A stretch of 64,000 nt of DNA from Bacteroidota bacterium (lineage in GTDB: Bacteria; Bacteroidota; Bacteroidia; Bacteroidales; GCA-2748055), in contig JAHEEC010000001.1 of assembly GCA_024640885.1 (NCBI GenBank), forward strand, positions 16,624-80,623. The letters are read 5' to 3'. The translations under genes were made by a program, and so were the position numbers. Positions 47,424-59,939 of the stretch are shown here, one piece after another. How positions within the stretch are numbered: position 1 is the first letter of the stretch; every line of letters begins with the position of its first letter. The notes beneath the pieces were generated by a model, which worked only from the letters and a program-made list of their open reading frames with translations, had not been told where the DNA came from and searched no databases.

Positions 47424-47461
47424 GCAATGGCAATCCTGCATCCACGGGAACGCTGGGTGCA

Positions 47462-48346
47462 TTATTCCACAATGGTGACACCCTTTACCTGCAACTGCTC
47501 CAATTGCCAGTCAGGGACCCGGTTTCCCATTACATTGAGGTAACTCAGGTGGCTAAGCTCGAAGAGCGGGGAAATATCATCCACGTCATTGTAAGAGATA
47601 TCCAGCACCTGCAGCACGGTCATGTTGCTGATCGGATCGATCCAACTTATATGATTGTTGGCCAGGTAGAGCCGTTCAACCTGGTGCAGATCCGACAACT
47701 CGCTAAGGTCCGTCAGGTTGTTATTGGAGAGATCCACTACCCTTGCATACCGGCACCCCTCAATGCCTTCCAGGTTCTCCAACTCATAATCGGCCATTTC
47801 AATTTCTTCCAGATCCTCCAGCAGGTACATGGGAAAATCCACATTCAGGTTTCCGTAAACCCTGCGTTTCAATGCAGAAAGAAAACTGCGGCTGGTATAA
47901 TCAAGTTCGCTTTCCTCCTCCTCGTACGCATCCTGGTCCATAAAGTAAGAAAATCCGTCGGTTCCGGCATCCCATCCAAACTCTTCGGCAAGGTCCTCTT
48001 CTGTAATGACCGAACTCAGGGTCACATGCTCCGGTTCAAGGTTTTGCACGGTGAGTATGTGGGACATTGCGTAGAGCGCTTCAAAATCCCCATCCCCGTA
48101 AGCCTTCTCCAGTTGTTTCAAGGACTGGGTGAGCCTGTCGGGATGATAGAACATGATCAACTTTGAAAAAACCCGGTTGATCTTCTCCTCCTTGCACGGA
48201 GTATATTCGTTGACCACCTTCTGTACTGCCCGAAGGGCATCGAACCTGTGTTCCCTGAACATCCCGATGATCCGGCCCGAAATAACCCCAAGGTTTTCGG
48301 CCGTATACGCCTCCTTCAGGTTCAGATATAGATCCTTGATGTCCAC
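47462..48346 (-). CDS. Leucine-rich repeat protein with N-terminal J-domain-like HPD segment
   Basis: 294 aa; RVVDLSNNNLTDLSELSDLHQVERLYLANNHISWIDPISNMTVLQVLDISYNDVDDIS (LRR); INRVFSKLIMFYHPDRLTQSLKQLEKAYGDGD (HPD tripeptide in helix II/III-like context). Confidence 0.8.
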   Translation of the reverse strand: MDIKDLYLNLKEAYTAENLGVISGRIIGMFREHRFDALRAVQKVVNEYTPCKEEKINRVFSKLIMFYHPDRLTQSLKQLEKAYGDGDFEALYAMSHILTVQNLEPEHVTLSSVITEEDLAEEFGWDAGTDGFSYFMDQDAYEEEESELDYTSRSFLSALKRRVYGNLNVDFPMYLLEDLEEIEMADYELENLEGIEGCRYARVVDLSNNNLTDLSELSDLHQVERLYLANNHISWIDPISNMTVLQVLDISYNDVDDISPLFELSHLSYLNVMGNRVPDWQLEQLQVKGVTIVE

Positions 48347-48517
48347 TTCGCGAAATTATATTAATTAAGCCTCATTTCAACCCTCTTGCCCGCACTTTTA
48401 ACCAGTTCCCCGTCAATTACCGCTTCTACCCGAAAACGCAACCCGGGATTGGCCAGAAAACAAACTAAACACTGAGTTGTTATTGGATAAGAAAGGATAA
48501 ACCAACTATACTCCCTT

Positions 48518-48961
48518 ATGCGGTATACCACAGAAGTTACCCTGGCGCTGCCAAGGGGCAGGGTCATCGAGTTGTTTGACAGCACAGAGAACTTATGTAA
48601 ATGGCAGGTCGGCCTTAAAAGTTTCAGGGGAATCAGTGGAGATCCCGGTCAGGAGGGCAGTCGATCCGAACTTGTTTATGAAGGCAGGAAGGGTGATCTG
48701 ATCATGACCGAGACAATTACAAACCGGAACCTGCCCCATGAGTTCCACGGAGTTTATGAAGCACGTGGTATCCATAACGAACTGCAGCACTATTTTTACG
48801 AGACTCCCGGAGGAGGAACGCTCTGGCGGTCGGTAAACATCCTCAGGTTTCGCGGATTGATGGCCCTCATGGCGCCCTTCATGAAACCCGCTTTCAAAAG
48901 CAACACGCTCCTGAGCATGGAACGCTTCAGATCCTTCGCCGAAAAGTCAGTTTCTAATTGA
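48518..48961 (+). CDS. SRPBCC-like (START-fold) family protein
   Basis: 147 aa; MRYTTEVTLALPRGRVIELFDSTENLCKWQVGLKSFRGISGDPGQEGSRSELVYEGRKGD pattern; ends at a plausible stop before the next gene. Confidence 0.75.
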   Translation: MRYTTEVTLALPRGRVIELFDSTENLCKWQVGLKSFRGISGDPGQEGSRSELVYEGRKGDLIMTETITNRNLPHEFHGVYEARGIHNELQHYFYETPGGGTLWRSVNILRFRGLMALMAPFMKPAFKSNTLLSMERFRSFAEKSVSN

Positions 48962-48998
48962 TCAACTTACCAAACCATATCAACCAAACCCTACAACC

Positions 48999-49895
48999 AT
49001 GAAAAAAATCACACTTGCTATTTCAATCCTCCTGCTTGCCCTTTCTATCCATGCACAGGAAACCGCTGACTCAGATACGCTCTGGAAATTTGGTGGGGTT
49101 GTCTCCCTTAACCTATCCCAGCTCTCTCTTACCAACTGGGCAGCCGGAGGGGACAACAGCATCGCAGGCAACGGACTGGTCAAACTGTCGGGGGATTTTG
49201 ACGATGGTACACTGAACTGGGACAATGACCTGACCATGGGATTTGGCCTGGTCCGGCAGGGAAGCGACCCTGCACGAAAGAGTGATGACAACCTGGACCT
49301 CTCTTCAAAATTCGGATACCGGGCTTCGAAGAATTGGTTTTACAGCGCTCTCCTCAGTTTTAAAACACAGTTTGCCGAGGGGTGGGACAAACCCGGTGAG
49401 GTAAACCGCACAAAGATCTCCAACTGGATGTCCCCTGGCTACCTCAGCATTTCCGCCGGTATGGATTTCAAGCCCAATAAACTGTTTGCCCTCCTCCTCT
49501 CACCAGTTTCGGGAAAGATGACCTTTGTAATGGATGAGGAGCTCTCCGCTACCGGGTCATTTGGACTGGACCCCGGTCAGAAGGTGCGTGCAGAATTCGG
49601 CGGACTGATCAAGGCCGTCTACAAGCAGGAGATCCTGAAGAATGTAACTGTGGACACCAAACTGGAGCTCTTCTCCAATTACTTCGATCATCCCCAGTGG
49701 GTGGATGTGAACTGGGACCTGCTTCTGAGCCTGAAGGTAAACGATTTCATCTCTGCCAGCCTGATGACCCAGCTTATTTATGACCGGGATATTGAATTCG
49801 GGACCGACACCTCCGGGGATGGGATACCCGATACTTTTGAACCCCGCGTCCAGTTCAAGGAGCTCTTTGGAATCGGGCTAACCTATAATTTTTAG
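48999..49895 (+). CDS. DUF3078-like secreted/outer-membrane protein
   Basis: 298 aa; signal peptide MKKITLAISILLLALSIHAQE; WKFGGVVSLNLSQLSLTNWAAGGDNSIAGNGL; amphipathic beta-strand character. Confidence 0.85.
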   Translation: MKKITLAISILLLALSIHAQETADSDTLWKFGGVVSLNLSQLSLTNWAAGGDNSIAGNGLVKLSGDFDDGTLNWDNDLTMGFGLVRQGSDPARKSDDNLDLSSKFGYRASKNWFYSALLSFKTQFAEGWDKPGEVNRTKISNWMSPGYLSISAGMDFKPNKLFALLLSPVSGKMTFVMDEELSATGSFGLDPGQKVRAEFGGLIKAVYKQEILKNVTVDTKLELFSNYFDHPQWVDVNWDLLLSLKVNDFISASLMTQLIYDRDIEFGTDTSGDGIPDTFEPRVQFKELFGIGLTYNF

Positions 49896-49983
49896 TATAA
49901 ATTTTTAGAGGTCTTACTTGCCTGATTACGTGGTTTTTATAAGGCTTTCGTCTAAATAAGCCGGCGTTTCCCCGGGCCGTGGA

Positions 49984-50015
49984 TTTGCAAAACGCATCTT
50001 TGAGGCATATATTTG
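49984..50015 (+). promoter_or_regulatory. Bacteroidota-type promoter for the methionine operon (TTTG-N20-TATATTTG)
   Basis: TTTG 49984-49987, 20-nt spacer, TATATTTG 50008-50015; 30 nt upstream of the SAM riboswitch. Confidence 0.7.
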
Positions 50016-50044
50016 ATCCATCAATACCACACTCAGGTGTGATT

Positions 50045-50141
50045 GTTATTGAGAAGGGGTAAGAGATTAGGCTCAGCGATCCCCTGGCAACCCGCCACTT
50101 GGCGAAGGTGCCAAAACCTAACCCGAAAGGGAGATAATAAC
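50045..50141 (+). ncRNA. SAM-I (S-box) riboswitch
   Basis: P1 GTTATT (50045-50050) pairs with AATAAC (50136-50141); conserved CCCCTGGCAACCC, GAAGGTGCCAAAACCT and GGGAGATAAT segments; upstream of metY-metX-metH. Confidence 0.88.
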
Positions 50142-50154
50142 AAAAAAGAATGCC

Positions 50155-50220
50155 ATGAAGAGAAAGAGTTTCATCGCGCCCATGTTGCCTATGTCCATGC
50201 CCTGGCCGGAGCTTCGGTAA
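50155..50220 (+). CDS. Candidate Met-rich short leader ORF (21 codons)
   Basis: ATG AAG AGA AAG AGT TTC ATC GCG CCC ATG TTG CCT ATG TCC ATG CCC TGG CCG GAG CTT CGG TAA = MKRKSFIAPMLPMSMPWPELR; between riboswitch and metY. No expression evidence. Confidence 0.4.
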   Translation: MKRKSFIAPMLPMSMPWPELR

Positions 50221-50359
50221 GGGTGCTGCAAAGACATTGGCTGTAGCATAGAAGTTTCCGCAAAAAAATCAGGGATTTACAACATGTAAATCACGGTAAT
50301 GGTATTATATGGCCGGGGCAATTCATTTCCTGGCGACCTCATACCGGCTTCACCCCTGA

Positions 50360-51697
<1,338 letters not shown>

Positions 51698-51700
51698 ACT

Positions 51701-52816
51701 ATGAAACCGCAGATACTTCAACATACTGAAAAGTTCAACCTTGAGCTGGGGGGTGCCCTCCCCTCCCTCACTGTTGCATTTCATACCTATGGCACATTGA
51801 ACGCCGGGCGCGACAACGTGATCTGGGTGTGCCACGCCCTTACGGCAAACTCGGAGGTGGCCTCATGGTGGCCTGGAATGGTGGGTGAGGGTAAATTAAT
51901 GGATCCTGAAAAGCACTTCATCGTTTGTGCCAATATCCTGGGCTCCTGCTACGGGTCCACGGGTCCCCTCTCCACGAACCCGGAAACGGGACTTCCATGG
52001 TTCAGGTCATTTCCAGTGATCACCATCAGGGACCAGGTCAACGCCCATGAGGTACTCAGGAAACACCTGGGCATCCGTAAGATCCATACCATTCTCGGGG
52101 GCTCCATCGGGGGTTTCCAGGCCCTGGAATACGCCATCATGTATCCTGAAATCTTCAAAAACCTGGTCTTCATCGCTTCATCTGTTAAATCATCTCCCTG
52201 GTCTGTGGCTTTTAACCAATCACAGCGCATGGCCATTGAGGCGGATCCCTCCTATTTTGAGGAGCGTCCCTACGGGGGCATCAACGGCCTGAAGGCAGCC
52301 AGGTCCATTGCCCTGCTGAGCTACAGGAATGAGCAGGTATACAACAGGACACAGCTGGAAGGTGATGAAACAAAGACAGCGGGATTGAAAGCATCCTCCT
52401 ACCAGGATTACCAGGGTGACAAACTCGTGAAAAGGTTTGACGCCTACAGCTATCATGCCCTCACCGGGATCATGGATACCCACAATGTGGTCCGGAACAG
52501 GGGCTCCATCGGGGAGGCCATCGGGCGGATCAGCGCCAATGTACTGTGCATTGGAATCTCTTCGGACTACCTGTTTCCCTCGCATGAACAGAAATTGCTG
52601 GCCCATATTGTGCAGGGCGAATACAGGGAGGTCAGCTCCCTTTACGGACACGATGGCTTCCTGCTTGAAGCAAAGCAGCTCACCTCCCTGATCGGGGAGT
52701 TCTGGCATCAGGCCGATGCCGGTGATTCCCCGGACAGGAGTTCCGTCGCGCATAAGGGTGGCAATGATCCGCTTAAAAGGAGCGCCGAAAGGTCCTTGAG
52801 GGTTCACTTGAACTAA
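51701..52816 (+). CDS. metX: Homoserine O-acetyltransferase
   Basis: 371 aa; VCHALTANSEVASWW, CANILGSCYGSTGPLS, ILGGSIGGFQALEYAIMYPE; 4 bp after metY. Confidence 0.94.
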   Translation: MKPQILQHTEKFNLELGGALPSLTVAFHTYGTLNAGRDNVIWVCHALTANSEVASWWPGMVGEGKLMDPEKHFIVCANILGSCYGSTGPLSTNPETGLPWFRSFPVITIRDQVNAHEVLRKHLGIRKIHTILGGSIGGFQALEYAIMYPEIFKNLVFIASSVKSSPWSVAFNQSQRMAIEADPSYFEERPYGGINGLKAARSIALLSYRNEQVYNRTQLEGDETKTAGLKASSYQDYQGDKLVKRFDAYSYHALTGIMDTHNVVRNRGSIGEAIGRISANVLCIGISSDYLFPSHEQKLLAHIVQGEYREVSSLYGHDGFLLEAKQLTSLIGEFWHQADAGDSPDRSSVAHKGGNDPLKRSAERSLRVHLN

Positions 52817-52849
52817 GCTTAAAAAAGAGTAAATTCGGGGCATAGAATA

Positions 52850-55800
52850 ATGATGGAACCAAAACCTGATATCGGCAGCCTGTTAAAGGAGCGGGTGCTC
52901 CTCCTGGATGGTGCTATGGGAACAATGATCCAGCGATACAGGCTCACCGAGGAGGATTACCGGGGAGAGAGGTTCAAATCACATCCGGGTGACCTCCAGG
53001 GTAACAATGACCTGCTCTCCCTTACCCGCCCCGATGTAATCAGGGAGATCCATGAAGCCTACCTTGAGGCCGGATCGGACATCATAGAGACCAACACTTT
53101 CAACTCAACCTCCATCTCCCAGGCTGACTACGGCATGGAATCCCTTGTGCATGAGATCAACCTCAGGTCGGCCAGGATCGCTGTGGAGGCCGCAGCAAAG
53201 TACTCCGGAAAGACTCCCCTGAAGCCCAGGTATGTGGCCGGCTCCATTGGCCCCACCAACAAAACCACCTCGCTTTCACCCGATGTGAATGATCCGGGAT
53301 ACCGGGCAGTCTCCTTTGATGAGATGAAAAATGCTTACAGAGAGCAGGTTCGGGGGCTGGCCGAGGGAGGTGTCGATCTTTTTTTGGTGGAGACCATATT
53401 CGACACCCTGAACGCCAAGGCCGCCCTGATGGGCATAGAGGAGTACCTGGAAGAAACGGGGATCAGGATTCCTGTGATGGTTTCAGGGACCATCACAGAT
53501 GCCAGTGGACGCACCCTGTCGGGTCAGACCCTGGAGGCATTCATGCATTCCCTGGACCACGCAGCACTGCTCTCCATCGGCTTGAACTGCTCACTGGGTG
53601 CGAAAGAGATCCGACCCTACCTGGAGGAGATCTCCGGCAAATCAAATCATTTTATCTCGGTGCATCCCAATGCCGGCCTTCCCAACCAGTTTGGGGAATA
53701 CGACGAGACGCCGGAACAGATGTCCATCCAGATCAAAGATTTCATCGATTCGGGATTTGTGAACATCGTTGGGGGTTGCTGCGGGACCACACCGGATCAC
53801 ATCCACGCCTTTGCAGAACTGCTGCAAAGTGCCCCGGCAAGGGAGCCTGCCGCGGCACTTCCCGGACTGAAATTAAGTGGACTTGAGCCGCTTACCGCCT
53901 ATGAAGGATCGAATTTTATCAATGTTGGGGAACGGTGCAATGTGGCAGGAAGCAGGAAATTTGCAAGGCTCATCAGGGAGAAGAAATATGATGAAACCCT
54001 TGAAATTGCCCGACGGCAGGTAGAAGACGGGGCCCAGATCCTGGATATAAACCTGGATGATGCCATGCTGGACGCGGAACATGAAATGGTGACCTTCCTC
54101 AACCTTTTGATGGCTGAACCGGAGATCTCCAGGGTACCGCTGATGATCGATTCTTCCAAATTCTCGGTGATCGAAGCAGGATTGAAATGCATCCAGGGAA
54201 AGGCTGTGGTGAACTCCATCAGCCTCAAGGAAGGGGAATCCCGCTTCCTGGAGCAGGCCGGCAAAATAAGGAGGTACGGGGCTGCCGTCATCGTCATGGC
54301 CTTCGATGAAAAGGGACAGGCCGATTCCTTTGAAAGGCGCACAGAGATCTGCAGCCGGGCCTACAATCTCCTGAGGGAGAAGATCAATTATCCGCCGGAT
54401 GATATCATCTTTGATCCCAATGTACTGAGCATAGGAACAGGGATCGAGGAGCACAACAACTACGCCGTGGATTATATAAGGGCCACCCGGTGGATCAAGG
54501 AAAACCTTCCCGGGGCAAGGGTCAGCGGCGGTATCAGCAACCTCTCTTTTTCTTTCCGTGGAAACGACACGGTCCGGGAAGCCATACACTCCGTATTCCT
54601 TTACCATGCCATAAAAGCGGGCCTGGATATGGGGATCGTGAATCCCAGCATGCTCCAGGTGTATGACGAGATCCCTGAAAAATTGCTGGAGTACACAGAA
54701 GACCTGGTTTTAAACAGGAGACCCGATGCCACGGAAAGACTCATTGAATACTCCTCCACCCTTGTAAGAAGCGAAAAGCCGGAAGAGAGAAAGGACGAAT
54801 GGCGAAGTCTCCCGGTGGAAGAGCGGTTAAAACATGCCCTGATCAAAGGGATTACGGACCAGATCGAAGAGGATTCACTGGAGGCACATCGAAAATATGG
54901 ACTTGGTTTGAAGGTGATCGAGGGTCCCCTGATGGACGGCATGAACGTGGTCGGAGACCTGTTCGGAGATGGCAAGATGTTCCTCCCCCAGGTAGTCAAG
55001 AGCGCGCGGGTCATGAAACGGGCCGTGGCCACGCTGCTGCCTTTCATTGAACAGGAGAAAGCCATGGGGGAAGACGGGGGCAGCCACTCAGCCGGTAAGA
55101 TCCTGTTGGCCACCGTGAAAGGAGATGTGCATGACATTGGAAAAAATATTGTGGGCGTGGTCCTGGGTTGCAATAATTACGAGGTGATCGACCTGGGGGT
55201 GATGGTTCACACTGACAGGATCCTTGAGGAAGCCCAGAAGCAGCAGGTGGATATCGTGGGATTGTCGGGCCTCATCACACCTTCCCTTGAGGAGATGATC
55301 CATGTGGCCTCGGAAATGGAGCGACGTGGCCTTAACTATCCTTTGTTGATCGGTGGTGCGACCACCTCAAAGATACACACTGCGGTAAAAATAGAGCCCC
55401 GTTACAGCCATCCAGTGATCCATGTGAAGGATGCCTCCAAAAGTGTGGGGGTTGTGAGTGCCCTCCTGTCAAAAGAGAACCGGGCCAATTTTATCCGGGC
55501 AACACGTGAGGATTACGAGGCCCTGAGGATCGATTACGCCGGAGCCGGGAAAGAGATCAAATACCTCTCCCTGGAAGATGCCAGGAAGAATGGACCATTG
55601 CTGGATTGGTCGGCTGAAACAATCTACAGACCAAACAGCCTGGGGATCCAGACCCTGCTCGATTTTCCCATGGAAAAAATCCGGGAATACATCAACTGGG
55701 TCTTCTTTTTCGTTACCTGGGAGCTCCGGGGCAAGTTCCCCGAAATATTCGATCATCCGAAATACGGTGTGGAGGCACGAAAATTATATGAGGATGCGCA

Positions 55801-56533
55801 GCAAATGCTGGACCGCATCATCAGTGAAAAATGGCTCACTGCCAATGCTGTTTTTGGAATTTTCCCGGCCAGTGCCCGGGGGGATGATATCCTGATTTTC
55901 AACGATGAATCCAGGAAGGGGATCCTCACCCGGTTCACCAACCTGAGGAACCAGACCCTTAAGGAGAAAGGGCTCCCCAACCTCTGCCTCGCTGATTTCA
56001 TCGCACCTCTTGACTCCGGGATGGAGGATTATCTGGGGGCCTTCGCAGTCACCGCCGGAATCGGCATTGAAGAAAAAATCAGGGAGTTTGAGGCTGATCA
56101 TGATGATTATTCCGCCATCATGCTCAAGTCGCTTGCTGACCGGCTTGCTGAGGCATTTACAGAATTGCTGCATGCCGAGATCAGGCAGAACTACTGGGGA
56201 TACGCCAGGGAGGAATCACTGACAATGAATGAACTGTTCCTTGAAAAATACAGGGGGATCCGGCCCGCTCATGGTTATCCTGCATGCCCTGAACATTCTG
56301 AAAAAGAGGTGCTTTTCAATCTTCTGGGGGCCGGCCGGCACGGGATCAGTCTCACTGAGAATTGGTCCATGGTACCCGCGGCCTCCGTCAGCGGGCTGAT
56401 CTTTGCCCATCCCAAGTCAAAATATTTTTTCGTGGGAAAAATAGGGAAGGACCAGGTAGAGGATTATGCCGCAAGAAAAAGGATGGAGCCCCAACAGATC
56501 GAACGCCTGCTGGCATCCAACCTAAATTATTAA
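52850..56533 (+). CDS. metH: Methionine synthase, cobalamin-dependent
   Basis: 1227 aa; [76 protein letters not shown] (B12 site), C-terminal activation domain. Confidence 0.97.
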   Translation: MMEPKPDIGSLLKERVLLLDGAMGTMIQRYRLTEEDYRGERFKSHPGDLQGNNDLLSLTRPDVIREIHEAYLEAGSDIIETNTFNSTSISQADYGMESLVHEINLRSARIAVEAAAKYSGKTPLKPRYVAGSIGPTNKTTSLSPDVNDPGYRAVSFDEMKNAYREQVRGLAEGGVDLFLVETIFDTLNAKAALMGIEEYLEETGIRIPVMVSGTITDASGRTLSGQTLEAFMHSLDHAALLSIGLNCSLGAKEIRPYLEEISGKSNHFISVHPNAGLPNQFGEYDETPEQMSIQIKDFIDSGFVNIVGGCCGTTPDHIHAFAELLQSAPAREPAAALPGLKLSGLEPLTAYEGSNFINVGERCNVAGSRKFARLIREKKYDETLEIARRQVEDGAQILDINLDDAMLDAEHEMVTFLNLLMAEPEISRVPLMIDSSKFSVIEAGLKCIQGKAVVNSISLKEGESRFLEQAGKIRRYGAAVIVMAFDEKGQADSFERRTEICSRAYNLLREKINYPPDDIIFDPNVLSIGTGIEEHNNYAVDYIRATRWIKENLPGARVSGGISNLSFSFRGNDTVREAIHSVFLYHAIKAGLDMGIVNPSMLQVYDEIPEKLLEYTEDLVLNRRPDATERLIEYSSTLVRSEKPEERKDEWRSLPVEERLKHALIKGITDQIEEDSLEAHRKYGLGLKVIEGPLMDGMNVVGDLFGDGKMFLPQVVKSARVMKRAVATLLPFIEQEKAMGEDGGSHSAGKILLATVKGDVHDIGKNIVGVVLGCNNYEVIDLGVMVHTDRILEEAQKQQVDIVGLSGLITPSLEEMIHVASEMERRGLNYPLLIGGATTSKIHTAVKIEPRYSHPVIHVKDASKSVGVVSALLSKENRANFIRATREDYEALRIDYAGAGKEIKYLSLEDARKNGPLLDWSAETIYRPNSLGIQTLLDFPMEKIREYINWVFFFVTWELRGKFPEIFDHPKYGVEARKLYEDAQQMLDRIISEKWLTANAVFGIFPASARGDDILIFNDESRKGILTRFTNLRNQTLKEKGLPNLCLADFIAPLDSGMEDYLGAFAVTAGIGIEEKIREFEADHDDYSAIMLKSLADRLAEAFTELLHAEIRQNYWGYAREESLTMNELFLEKYRGIRPAHGYPACPEHSEKEVLFNLLGAGRHGISLTENWSMVPAASVSGLIFAHPKSKYFFVGKIGKDQVEDYAARKRMEPQQIERLLASNLNY

Positions 56534-56922
56534 TTATTCTGGATCAGATCCCCGGCTGAGGGCTCCCGGTCAATCTCCAGCCGGGCATGGTCGTTGATGA
56601 AATCTGCCACAATTTTCCTGCCCCTGATGGAAACATCTTTCCTTGAAGTGATCTTCTCGATGCTGATATGGGGCACATTTATGGCATTAATGCCTATTCG
56701 GCCACTGGTGAGCCAGGCTTCGACCACATAGGTTCCCTTCACCAGTTTCAGGCGTTTCATCCTGCGAATGGTCATGGCCCTGACAATGTTCACCTCGGTA
56801 CTGTGCAGGACAAGGTTAAGCCTGCTCCCTGATCTGTTCCTGATTTGCAGCACACAATTTCCCTTCATAAGGGGAACCCGTTCCGGTCTGGATATTTCTA
56901 TGCCACTTTTCAATATTGCCAT
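56530..56922 (-). CDS. Hypothetical protein
   Basis: [74 protein letters not shown]...; protein-like composition, stop overlaps that of convergent metH. No family recognised. Confidence 0.5.
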   Translation of the reverse strand: MAILKSGIEISRPERVPLMKGNCVLQIRNRSGSRLNLVLHSTEVNIVRAMTIRRMKRLKLVKGTYVVEAWLTSGRIGINAINVPHISIEKITSRKDVSIRGRKIVADFINDHARLEIDREPSAGDLIQNN

Positions 56923-57058
56923 ATAAAGGTCAGTCAAGATAATCAAAATCCCACATTTCATACAAACTAGCAACAATTATTAGAGGACGAATCCCGATCT
57001 TTATGCAGGTTTCAGACAGAATTAACTTAATATTGAAACTGATCAAAGGAACACAATT

Positions 57059-57718
57059 ATGAGCTATACCAGGAACAACCTTGAGATCCATTCCATGATC
57101 GCACGTTTGTATGAACGATTCCACGACCGGGGATTCATAAGCTTCCGGCGGACACCTGAAATAAAAGGCACCCAGTACCTTGACCCCCTTATCAAGGCTA
57201 TTGAAGCGAAACAAGTGATCCGGCTCTATTACCTTCCCTTTTACGAGGACAAGCCCTATTTTAATGAGGTCCATCCCTACCTATTAAAAGAGCATGGCTT
57301 CAGGTGGTACCTTGTTGGATTAAATGAATTTAAAGGCCAGGTCCGCACCTATGCCCTGGACCGGATCAGGGATATACAGGATACCGCGGGGATTGAATAT
57401 AAGGAGCCCGGGTTCGATGCAGCAGCTTATTTCCAGTATGCCATCGGGATCATTGCACCAAAGGGTATCCCTCCCCTGATCAGGATCGCTGTTCAGAAAA
57501 CCCAGGCACAATACCTGATCACCCAGCCGTGGCATGAATCACAGAACATCCTGGAAGAGAACGAAGAACAGGTGGTTTTTGGTTTCCGGGTCCACCCTAC
57601 CTATGAATTGAAATCCCTTGTGCTCAGCCTGGGGAAAGACGGGGAGGTGCTTGAGCCGGCATCTCTTCGGGAAGAAATGGCACTGGAGCTCAGGGGAATG
57701 CTGGAAAAATATTCATAG
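57059..57718 (+). CDS. WYL domain protein lacking the usual N-terminal HTH
   Basis: 219 aa; ISFRRTPEIKGTQYLDPLIKAIEAKQVIRLYYLPFYEDKPYFNEVHPYLLKEHGFRWYLVGLNEFKGQVRTYALDRI. Confidence 0.85.
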   Translation: MSYTRNNLEIHSMIARLYERFHDRGFISFRRTPEIKGTQYLDPLIKAIEAKQVIRLYYLPFYEDKPYFNEVHPYLLKEHGFRWYLVGLNEFKGQVRTYALDRIRDIQDTAGIEYKEPGFDAAAYFQYAIGIIAPKGIPPLIRIAVQKTQAQYLITQPWHESQNILEENEEQVVFGFRVHPTYELKSLVLSLGKDGEVLEPASLREEMALELRGMLEKYS

Positions 57719-57734
57719 CGCCCCCAGGGTTCCC

Positions 57735-58256
57735 TTATAAATTGCCCAGGTATGTGGCCTGGAATTCCTCGAAAGTTCTGGTTTTATAATCCTCACCCGA
57801 GTAAAAGGCCAGGTAGACCTTGAACTGGTCCGGAGTCAGGTATCCCGGAGCTGCTTTCAACACCATGCCATTGGCGTCCACATATGAGATGGTGGGGTAT
57901 GATAGCTGTCCCTTGGCTACAATGGCCGCCACCTCGTGATACCCGTTTCGCCCGTTGTCCACAAATTTATAGGTGCGATTCCCGAGCACGATGTCCTCCT
58001 TACCCTCGGCATCGAGTTTGACCGGGTAAAAATGTGTGTTCAGCAATTCAGCTATTTCAGGATCGGAAAAGGTGGTGGCGTCCATCCTTTTGCACCAGCC
58101 GCACCAGTCCGTATAGACATCAACCACAAGCACCCTTGGTTCCACGGCCGCCAGTTTCACAGCCTCCTCAATGGAGTACCATTTCACTTTGGTCTGTGAG
58201 AGCGCGGTGCTCAATCCAGCCACTATGATCCCCAATACCAGTATAGTTCTTTTCAT
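57735..58256 (-). CDS. Secreted thioredoxin-like protein (CGWC active site)
   Basis: 173 aa; signal peptide; VVDVYTDWCGWCKRMDATTFSDPEIAELLNTHFYPVKLDAEG. Confidence 0.9.
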   Translation of the reverse strand: MKRTILVLGIIVAGLSTALSQTKVKWYSIEEAVKLAAVEPRVLVVDVYTDWCGWCKRMDATTFSDPEIAELLNTHFYPVKLDAEGKEDIVLGNRTYKFVDNGRNGYHEVAAIVAKGQLSYPTISYVDANGMVLKAAPGYLTPDQFKVYLAFYSGEDYKTRTFEEFQATYLGNL

Positions 58257-58522
58257 TTCTTTCTTTTTTCAATGATCCATGATCATGAACCGCCACCTGT
58301 CCGGGTTCAAAAACCGTTCCATCTAAAGCTAAAATAGATATTTTATGGATATGGTTTCAATTACTTTTCCACTATGCAGTGTAAAAGGAATGCAGGAGGC
58401 ATATTTTTTCTATTTTTAGTGATTCATTTATCCTGCGGATGGTTGCATAAAGGATGGGTGGTATTTATTCATTTTTTCGAAGCCGTCTCAACAGCGGCAA
58501 TCTTAAACTAAAATATTATTGA

Positions 58523-59926
58523 ATGGAAGCAATTAGAAAAAGCCTGAGGGATTCTGCCCTTGCACGATGGACCGCATTGGCTATTGTAGCCTTTACAATG
58601 CTCTGTGGATACTATATCACGGATGTCATGGCTCCTTTAAAAGGATTACTGGAGCAGCAACTCACCTGGAACAGTGCGGAATATGGATTTTTCACCAGTG
58701 CCTATGGCTGGTTTAATGTATTCCTGCTGATGCTGATTCTCGGAGGGATTGTGCTCGACAAGATGGGCGTTCGGTTTACCGGTGTGGGAGCCGCCTCCGT
58801 GATGGTGATAGGTGCTGCACTTAAATTCTGGGCAGTCTCCACCCATTCACTGGACGGAGTGGTGTGGCACATCCTTTGGTTCGACACAAAGGCACAGGTG
58901 CTTATGGCTGCACTGGGTTTTGCCATTTTCGGGGTGGGTGTGGAAGTTGCAGGAATTACTGTTTCCAAGATCATTGTCAAGTGGTTCAAAGGAAAAGAGA
59001 TGGCCCTTGCCATGGGTATGCAGGTCTCCGTTGCCAGGCTTGGTACGGCACTTGCCATCGGCGTCGCTGCGCCCATTGCCATACGGATGGGACATGTTTC
59101 AAAACCCATATTGCTTGGACTCGTGCTCCTCTGCATCGGCCTGATCACCTTCATCATATATACCTTTATGGACAAGAAGCTGGATGCTTCTCAGCTGGAG
59201 GCCGATACGGCAAACAATGAGGTCCCGGAAGAGGATAAATTTAAGGTTTCAGATATCAAGTTCATCATGAAAAACAGGGGCTGGTGGTACCTCGCTTTCC
59301 TCTGCGTTCTCTTTTATTCAGCAGTTTTTCCGTTCTTGAAATATGCCTCAGATTTAATGGTTCAGAAGTTTCATGTGTCCGATTCCCTGGCAGGCACCAT
59401 CCCGGCCATGCTCCCTTTCGGGGCAATCCTCCTGACTCCGCTGTTCGGCGGCATTTATGACAAAAAGGGGAAAGGTGCCACCATCATGATCATTGGTTCC
59501 CTGTTGCTGATCGTGGTGCATGCCCTCTATTCCATCCCATTCCTTGACAGCTGGATTATCGCGGTCATTCTGATCATCGTCCTGGGTTTTGGGTTCTCTC
59601 TGGTGCCTTCAGCCATGTGGCCATCCGTTCCTAAAATTATCCCTTATAAATATCTTGGTACTTCATTTTCCATGATTTTCTGGGTTCAAAACTGGGGCCT
59701 GATGGGCGTACCCGCCTTGATAGGATGGGTTTTGCAAAAATATTGTATTACCGGCTATGTCATGAAGGAAGGTGTGGAAGTGGCCACTTACAATTACACC
59801 ATTCCGATGATGATATTTACCAGCTTTGGGATTCTTGCACTGGTATTCTCACTGCTCCTGAAAGCGGAAGACAAAAAGAGGGGATACGGACTTCAGCTCC
59901 CGAACATTGAAAAAGTGAACAAATAA
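58523..59926 (+). CDS. MFS transporter (12-TM class)
   Basis: 467 aa; multiple TM helices, LGGIVLDKMGVRFTGVGAASVMVIG and GGIYDKKGKGATIMIIGSLLLI loop motifs. Confidence 0.92.
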   Translation: MEAIRKSLRDSALARWTALAIVAFTMLCGYYITDVMAPLKGLLEQQLTWNSAEYGFFTSAYGWFNVFLLMLILGGIVLDKMGVRFTGVGAASVMVIGAALKFWAVSTHSLDGVVWHILWFDTKAQVLMAALGFAIFGVGVEVAGITVSKIIVKWFKGKEMALAMGMQVSVARLGTALAIGVAAPIAIRMGHVSKPILLGLVLLCIGLITFIIYTFMDKKLDASQLEADTANNEVPEEDKFKVSDIKFIMKNRGWWYLAFLCVLFYSAVFPFLKYASDLMVQKFHVSDSLAGTIPAMLPFGAILLTPLFGGIYDKKGKGATIMIIGSLLLIVVHALYSIPFLDSWIIAVILIIVLGFGFSLVPSAMWPSVPKIIPYKYLGTSFSMIFWVQNWGLMGVPALIGWVLQKYCITGYVMKEGVEVATYNYTIPMMIFTSFGILALVFSLLLKAEDKKRGYGLQLPNIEKVNK

Positions 59927-59939
59927 ACCTTCATTACCA

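Noticed and set aside
48361-48585. 74-aa minus-strand ORF (…ANPGLRFRVEAVIDGELVKSAGKRVEMRLN) as a gene or remnant
   Set aside because: The C-terminal half looks protein-like, but the N-terminal half is antisense to the SRPBCC gene and no family is recognised; at best a gene remnant, not enough support.
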